NCBI GenBank assembly: GCA_902805475.1
Contig: CADCSX010000001.1
Coordinates: forward strand, 992,001-1,056,000
DNA length: 64,000 nucleotides
Source: Entonaema liquescens
Lineage: Eukaryota > Ascomycota > Sordariomycetes > Xylariales > Xylariaceae
Reading direction: 5' to 3'
This document shows, one piece after another, positions 56,992 through 64,000 of this stretch (within the stretch, counting starts at the first letter, position 1; each line of letters begins with the position of its first letter). A program made the position numbers and the translations under genes. The notes beneath the pieces are model-generated. The model saw nothing but the letters and a program-made list of their open reading frames with translations. It was not told the DNA's origin and made no database searches.

Positions 56992-57425
56992 TCAGTGATT
57001 TACTGCGGTCCCCGAGTTCGCTGCGGTATAATGATCTGGTGAAGTTCCTAGGGATTTGTCAGCAACTTTAATAGCAGGAATATGAGCTGCTTGATACTAA
57101 AATAGGCTACTATGGGATAGATGATATCAAAAAAGGAATATAAACTTACGTTCAGCGGCGGCTGTTGCTCTCGCCTGCGATTACGCTGCACCGCCAGATA
57201 TCCCGCTAGTCTCTCTTGAGATCCGGTTCCTGGTCCTCCAGACACTTGGGCCAACCAATAAATCCGTCCTAGGCGTAGGAATTCTCGATCTCCGGGCGCA
57301 CCTTGAAGTAATCTCTGTAGAAATTGATCCCAAGGCTCGGGGTTGCCCGTGGTGTCACGGCTATGGCGTTGTCGCGGCCGTGAGGGGAGGCTCGGCCCTA
57401 AAAAGGACATGCGGTAGACCTGCAT
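56992..57425 (-). CDS. Small hypothetical protein, two exons, uncertain
   Basis: A minus-strand ATG at 57425 opens a frame with an N-terminus rich in Arg, Gln and Gly ('GNPEPWDQFLQRLLQGAPGD', 'REFLRLGRIYWLAQVSGG'). A consensus donor GTAAGT at 57149 ends exon 1 after 'REQQPPLN'. Splicing to the TTTTAG acceptor at 57097 continues 34 codons ('YQAAHIPAIKVADKSLGTSP') to a TGA at 56992-56994, giving 126 residues. Another acceptor (CCCTAG near 57049) is closer to a different open frame that could be the true continuation, so the C-terminus is uncertain. No family is recognised. The coding-like exon 1 followed directly by a good donor is the main support. Confidence 0.4.
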
Positions 57426-59734
57426 AGTAGGCAGTCTGTGCAGAAGGTATGTGATGAATTTGAAAGAAAGATTTGTTGTGAAGATAGGTTAAATGTTAAC
57501 CGCCGTTGGACAGAACAAGGTGAGAGAGAAGACTTTAGGATAAAGGTGAATGTTGATAGAGTGAGGTTTGGAATACAACGGCGGGAACGAGAGGTGCAGG
57601 TTCAAGTTCAAAAAGTGGTTGCTGGGCAAAAGCGGTGAGGAGAGATGCCTGTTTGCAAATCAACATGAGGCATCCCACTGATAGGAAATGTTAGAGTACC
57701 CTAGGTACCCAGATCACTGGAATAATAATCGTTATCAAAACACCTGTTCACCATAAGAACGCTGACAGTGTGGACTTTTGTTTTGGAAAAGACGGCTACG
57801 CGACTACTTGGACGCGACTTGGTCTGTTGACACCATTTAGGCCTGCTGCCTGCTCATATGTCTGTCAAAATGAAGGCGCGTAAACTGGAGTAACTTCGCG
57901 AATTGTGAAGGTCATAGAACCCTGTATGCCTATCATTAAGCATTATTCATTTGTAGTATATAGTTATGGCTTTGGAATATTTAAAGAGTACCTAATATAA
58001 AACTTACATAGTCTGGGGGGATAACATTTCAAGCTCTGGGAAATTATAGGGTATACAGCGCGTAGGTTGCCTGCCTCATTTCACAATAAAAAATAACCTA
58101 ATTCAGTGCTATTGTACTTATGCTCATATAAATAGAAAGGGGTTTGCTTGAGAAATAGTTGTAGGTGTCAGGGTATCTTTGCGTATAGAGTAGGTTGAGC
58201 ATGTAACATAATCTGGTGGCATATATTGACACCCTACTTATATTAATATAGGGGGCCGGATGGCCTCATGTAGACATGATAACAAGTTGCTGCCTCAAAC
58301 GCTTCAAGGGATAGTGTAGAAGTATATGCATCTCTAAAACACGTTGGTTTAGTAAGTATCATGGTGGTAGATCTCCCATATAAGGAAGTAAAACCGACAC
58401 CAAGTTATATCCATAGGGTATATGCCTGATACCTAGACCAGTACTGGGCCTGATGAATGGAATGTTCACGGTTTTAACCTAGGAGCTTCATTTAGCATTT
58501 ATATTCTGTACTATGATTGTATTCATGATGCTATTCGGTAGCTATAATAGCGACACAAGACTTTCTGGAGAATACGCGTAAACGAAAAAGAAACGTCATC
58601 TTAAGCTAGCATTCTATAATAAGTGGTAGGTATTACAATATCAACATAATTAAGCTGTTAGATTTATCTTGAGAATTAGACATGTTGTTTCCTCATGGAC
58701 CGGATAATAGATACACTTATATACCTATAGACGGGATCTTAAAGCTCTATAAGAACTTTAACTAACATTACGCGAAGAACAACAATGTGTAGTTACCAAC
58801 AAAGGATTAAGTTGAATTGGTATGCTAATCTCATATGAGAACTATAGCTCAGAGATATTAAGACTACCGCTATACGAGAGACAATACCTAGTACAGTCAC
58901 ATGTAGGGTTAAGTACAAGAAACCTTTTTAATCCAAAGCCCTACCGGGCTGCCTTTAGCCTGACGTAAGTCACAGTCATCCCGGAGCTAAGGAAAGCTTG
59001 TAATCGGCCTACCCCTGTTAAAAGGCGGCTGATCTACCTAGTATGGGTTGGATAGGTTGGATAGGTTGGATGCCGCGTGGAAGACATGTGAATACCACGT
59101 TGACTTTCTGGGACTAGGTGTATTCTACAGCCCTACCAACACCCCGGCGGCCCCGTTGCGATGGAAAGAGGCTTAGAGAAGCTAGAACCACGTGCACGTG
59201 CGAAACGAGACTCCATCTGGAAATATGCGTCTGGGGTTACCATGGACATGGGAACGATCCATCGGCGTAATGCCTGCACGTATCCACATCAATCGCCTCT
59301 AAGTTGCATGCGACCCATCAAGTGCCGGCATGAGGTTTTCACATGTCATACATGTGCCCCAGCAGCCCAGAAGGCTGACGGCATTGATACAAAAATAAAT
59401 CTCGAAGCCGAGGAAAGCTCCTTCAACTGACAAGGTCTTAGGAATCTACAAATACCCCGCTTGCCTACGCGTCACGTCATGTATAATGCTGAGATGATAC
59501 TAATATGAACAGTAATATTATTTTCTGTCCGGCCTATCTTACCCGAGATAAGATTGATAGAAATTTCGATATTTCTACCTTTTGTGCCGTCTCCCGAGCT
59601 GCATTCCTAATTCGCAGCATCCCCTTGAAGTTTTCTACAGAGAATATACACCATGAACCGAAGAACATGCCCCAATACGCGAACACCATGCCACGCCAGT
59701 CGTTACAGAAAACAAGCCCGATAAAAGAACGGGA
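57426..59734. other. Intergenic upstream of the small gene and downstream of FAS alpha
   Basis: AT-rich, without a supported gene. It holds the FAS alpha 3' UTR at its right end and a 9-bp repeat at 59046-59071. Confidence 0.45.
59046..59071. repeat. 9-bp tandem repeat GGTTGGATA, about three copies
   Basis: Three head-to-tail copies in non-coding DNA. Confidence 0.75.
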
Positions 59735-62700
59735 TTAAAAGGTCGCAACCGCAATGGCTATCGATTGTGTTTCCGAGTGTGAGATGGAGACACTGATCTC
59801 CTTAACACCTGCCTTCTTTGCAGCATCTTCGGCATCACCGTGAAGCTATAATCAATTAGCAAACTGACATGTCGCAGGAATCATAAACGATCTACTTACA
59901 GTGACAATAGGGGCACCGGTTTCGTTGGGTAGGATCTCGATATCTTTCAGGGGAGCTCCCGCACCCCTGCTTTGGACACCTAGGCTCTTAAAGACAGCCT
60001 CCTTGGCGCTCCAGCGCCCGGCAAAGGAACTCTGTGGGCTAGGCGTCTTTTGGCAATACGCAATCTCCTTGTCCGTGAAATTACGCTCGATGAAAGTGGG
60101 GTTTTCGATGTTAACAGCCGCGATATCTTCTACATCAACGCCGACCTTATTATTCTTTCCTGTCTGGAGGCTTTGGGCTAGGCTTTCTACCATTTCCTTG
60201 GTGCTCCTCTCCTTCAAGATGTGGGGTTTGGCAGCTCGCTGAGCAAAATCGGCGGGGTAGATAAGCTCGGCGGTCTTCCCGTTCTCTGAGACTCTGGCGT
60301 CGGGATTTAGGAGGACGGAGTGGAGCTGGTCCTCGGTGTACGGTGCGTGGTCCTTGGCTTGGAAGATGGCATTGTTGACGATACCGTTGTGCATGTAGCG
60401 GTAGGCCTTCTTTTGACGGGCAACCACCTTCGTGCAATATTCTTCGTAAGTGTCCTTGTCCAGGGAGGCATACAGGTACCTCGGGTGAACACCGATCACC
60501 TGAGCACCCTTTTGACCGAAACCGAACGAAGTCAGCGAGAAGGCCTTTACACCATCGGTCTGGAGGCTTCGGCTGGGGTAGACGATCAGGTCGAATTTCT
60601 CCATATCCTTATCGACGTTGTCGGCATTGCGATTACCAGGAACTAAACCACTGTTCAGAACTTGCAAGCAACCGTTGAACATCCAGGCTCCAGCAGCACC
60701 CTTGGGATGGCCAGTAAGGTACTTTTGGAATATACCTAAAAGGGCATTTCCCTTCTTCCGGCCAAGATGGCGTAATTGCTGGCAGATAACTGATGATTCG
60801 TTCTTGTCATTGGCCTTGGTCGATGTGCCGTGGAAGGATGCGACATCCAGATCGTCTATCGTTAGGCCCCAAGTGGCAAGGGCTCCACGGAGAGGGGCAA
60901 TTGTAGTATCTTGCTTCCAGAAATTGTTTCCGAGACTTCGTACGGCCTCCTTCTCCTGCCTCTCTGCTTCTTTTTCGATATGGATAGCGCGAGCCTGGGT
61001 ATACTCTTTCTCATCAAACTCGTGGCCTTGAGCCCGCATAGCTGCTGCCTCCTCATACAGGTATTCCAACTCGGATTCTTTCCAGTTGCGGATCTGTCGC
61101 TTGCGCAGCTCAATCTGCCGACGGCGGTACTTCAGATCCAACAGGGGCGATGGGAACTTGCTGGGAGCCTCCCGGGCAGTAGTCAACAAACCTTGTCCAG
61201 GAGCTGGGACAGAGCGTCCAATCTTGTCGCTTGCAGTAGTGGTAAGAGCAAGGATACCATATATCGGCACACCCATATCAAGTGCCAGCTTAGCTGTCAT
61301 GATGATTTGGATACCGCAGCCTTGAGATTCCATGAATCCACTTCTGGTGGTGGTGGTTGGGCGCGACATTTCCTGTGGCGTACGCCCGTGCGCGAACTCG
61401 TCAACACTGTTGCTTGTTGCCTTCATGTTGGCAAACTCAAACGAACCCTCCTCGCCGAAGTCGTCGAAACCGCCAACCAGACAGATGCGTGCTTTACCTT
61501 CCATGATGGCTTCGTAACCACTGTCAACTGATTCCACCGCTGTAGCACAAGCTCCGACGGGGGTCTTGATGGGACCAGAGGAAGACAACAAGAGCATGTT
61601 GACCCAGGCGGCCATTGTGTTGATGAAGGACTCCTGTAAGATATCCTTCTGAATATCATGGTCCATCTTGCGCTTGGTATACATCCCATTAAGAGCGTTC
61701 ATACCACCTTGTCCCGAACCAACACAGTTGCCAACTTCAGATACGTGGACATACTTGTAGAATTCATACGGGTCAGTGATACCTGAGGCGAGGAGAGCCT
61801 CGGCAACAGAGACAAGCACGTATAATGTCACACGATCGACTTGAGAGACGATGTCGTCAGGCACACCGTATTTCTTGGCATCCCAACCTGTGGGAATCTG
61901 TCCAGCAACTAGGCGGTCGAACTTGAGAGCCTTTGGAATCCAGAGCGTGGCACCCTTCCTGAGACGGATAGTGTACTCACCAGTCTCCGGAATCTCGAAA
62001 ATCTCGCACTTGTCACCATGCTGCCTCTTGAATTCTTCGGCTGTTTCCTTGGATCCCTCAAACGGTTCTAGGTCTTCTTCAAGCTGGATTTCGTGCAACA
62101 TCATCTTCTTATTGGGATCATACCCATCGAAGAGCTCTGGCTCGATAAGACGTATACCAGAATGCTCGAGAATATACTTCTCGTACTTCTGTTTAACGTC
62201 TTTGTCTTCGACCGGTTCCCCAGTCTTGGCATCAACCCAACCGGAGTAGGGCTGGCCTTTGATGGGTCCGTTGTGGTTCTTGATTAGGCCCATGATCCAC
62301 GCCATCTCAACGCAGCCCTCGAGCGAGAACTCGCCATAAGCCTCCATCTCCCAACGTGTTCTCGAGTTACCCCAAGGGCCTATTTCAGCAAAACCAGTAA
62401 CGACAACGATCTTTTCTAGGTCCACCATACCCTTCAGGCTATCGTTAAATGGTTGGATTTCTTTCTCCCAGTTTGGAAGGTGTGGGAAATCGAACTTGAT
62501 ATTGGCACGCGGCTCGATGATCTTCTTCTTGTATAGTGCCTCGGAGTTTTCGCCATTTACAATCTTGTTCTCGATTGATGTCTCTTTGGTGACCGCTCGG
62601 CGAATTTCACTCGTTTCCATGATATCCTTACGTAACCGAGTCATGGTGTCGTTAAGATTAGGGATGAACTGGAGGCCACCATTGAGATCTGCGAATACAG

Positions 62701-64000
62701 GCTCGTTTTGGCATAGGTCTACGATGTCAGGAGACATGAGACCGAGAAGGTTAAATGCCATCTCTTGCTGCGAGAATGTACGTACGCCAAACTGCTCGAC
62801 ACCTTCGGCTACGATATTGTTGCCCGACATAAGGCCAGTACCACGGGTCCAACCAATGACGGCGCCGCAGATGGTAAGATAGTTGGCCCAATCTTCCGAG
62901 TGCCAGCGGTTGAATAGAGTTTCGAGGCCGAGTTTAGACTCCGAATAGAGACCGTCGTTGCCGAACGTACCGTGGTTGGGAGATAGAGGGATTACGACTT
63001 GAGCGGGACGAGTTTCAAAGCCACGCTCGGATTTCTGAGTCTTGACACAACCCAAGAGTCGGATGAGGTTGGTCAACATAATACGGTGAGCAAGTTCGGA
63101 CTTCGAATCAATTCCGTCGATTTGCCGGCCATTCTCTGATATGGCAGCGAAGGGCACGATGTAATCAAGGTCCCACCCAAGCCCGTCCTTGGGATCGTAA
63201 ATGTAGTTGACAAGCGCTTCTACATCCTGCTTGCTGCCTTGATTGAACGGGACAACGACGAGTTGAGACCCGCGAGCACCGTACCTGGCGTACATTGCTT
63301 GGTAATACTCCGTCACTTGTCGTGAAAATCGACTAGTTGTTACAATGACCCTGGCACCTCCACTGATCAGGCCCTGGAGAACCTCAGCACCAATTGAACC
63401 GGCACCTGCTCCAGTCATGAGGACATATTTGTCTTGGTAAGTAACGCCAGATTTGGCAGCTTCCTCTAGACAGTCCAGGTAGATGCCAGTCAATTTCTTG
63501 CTATATTCCCAACCGTGCAAGTTGTGGCGTTTCAGATGCAAGAACGGAATAGTCTCCATCTTGCCCTTGCCGTTTTGGCCATTGGCTTTCAAGGCAGCCT
63601 TCTTGATCAAACTATTTCCTTTTCCGGTATCCTTCGGTAGGATCTGGCTCTCATTCATGGCAAGCGAGCGGAGAACATTGCCATAGAGGTTCTTGAATTC
63701 AAGCTTCGCGGTCTTGGACATTTTATGTTGTTCTTTGATGAGCTTTACAAGTCGCCCAAGATCATTCTGCACCTTCGTCCGGTTACCGTACTCGGAGATC
63801 TTTCCGCCTTCCGCCATTTGTTGGACGTAATGTTCGAGCTTGCGGCAGCTTTGTCGAGGAACTTCTTCGTAGTTGAGATTTCCACGAGCGTCGATGGACG
63901 TATGTGGGCCGGTGGGTACGGCTACATCCTTATAGGCTGGCGGCACATTCAAGACCTCTTTGCAGTTTTCGATGAGCTGTTGCCCAAGTTCCTTGGCGAG
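59735..64000 (-). CDS. FAS2: Fatty acid synthase subunit alpha, 3' part (N-terminus beyond window)
   Basis: The minus strand is open from the window edge at 64000 to 59900, then after a 54-nt intron (GTAAGT...TATAG) a last exon 59845-59735 ends '[17 protein letters not shown]'. About 1403 residues are visible of roughly 1880 expected, so the N-terminal quarter with the acyl-carrier domain lies outside. The ketoreductase domain shows the nucleotide loop '[20 protein letters not shown]'. The ketosynthase has the active Cys in '[10 protein letters not shown]', with the two His sites in '[14 protein letters not shown]' and '[10 protein letters not shown]'. The C-terminal phosphopantetheine transferase shows 'GVDVEDI' and '[16 protein letters not shown]'. 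The protein is half of the fungal alpha6-beta6 cytosolic synthase that makes long-chain acyl-CoA. Without splicing at 59899 the frame reads into the intron and stops at 59852, losing the last 37 codons of the transferase. Confidence 0.98.

Noticed and set aside
59161..59430. Plus-strand 89-codon frame downstream of FAS2
   Set aside because: No motif or splice partner; lies in the convergent 3' spacer.

Overview
This window is nuclear DNA of a filamentous ascomycete (Pezizomycotina; class not fixed, though gene content and intron style fit Sordariomycetes or a close class). The evidence is genes split by many short introns of about 45-190 nt with GTRNGT donors and CTNAC-like branch sites, fungal-only families (DUF6536, DUF2406, PXR1, hexameric-type fatty acid synthase alpha), and long AT-rich intergenic stretches. 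I see no bacterial, viral or organellar segment and no secondary-metabolite cluster.

Layout. 1-3.5 kb: 5' part of a DUF6536 membrane-protein gene running off the left edge (-) and an unassigned two-exon membrane-protein fragment (+). 3.5-7.8 kb: a Nab2-type poly(A)-RNA-binding zinc-finger protein, then mitochondrial protoporphyrinogen oxidase. 10.5-18.4 kb: a Fun30/SMARCAD1-type SNF2 remodeller (-), V-ATPase assembly factor VMA21 (+) and a DUF2406 protein with a polyglutamine tract (-). 18.4-28.7 kb: gene-poor, holding only ribosomal protein eL33 (-) with a 10-nt exon, plus simple repeats and a non-autonomous hAT-like transposon with an 8-bp target duplication. 28.7-37.1 kb: glucose-6-phosphate dehydrogenase and a full-length ABCB/MDR transporter whose second ATPase domain carries a one-base frameshift. 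38-45.1 kb: a small coiled-coil protein (-), PXR1/PinX1 G-patch protein (+) and a large CorA-family metal-ion transporter (+) with one unresolved exon boundary. 45-59.7 kb: mostly non-coding with microsatellites, a Pro/Ser/Arg-rich hypothetical protein, a bZIP transcription factor (-) and a small doubtful gene. 59.7-64 kb: the 3' three quarters of the fatty acid synthase alpha subunit gene (-), running off the right edge.

The genes are mainly single-copy housekeeping functions (mRNA export, heme, chromatin, proton pump assembly, translation, NADPH supply, ribosome biogenesis, fatty acid synthesis) and do not form one pathway. Exon structures were worked out by hand from reading-frame continuity, splice consensus and recognised family sequence; most joins are supported by resumption of conserved protein sequence. 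The observations most worth checking are the G6PD stop codon that lies inside a good intron donor (switching the C-terminus between -NKL and -NKF), the hAT-like element, the ABC transporter frameshift, the CorA exon with an in-frame TAA, and the G-quadruplex-prone repeat near 20.97 kb.
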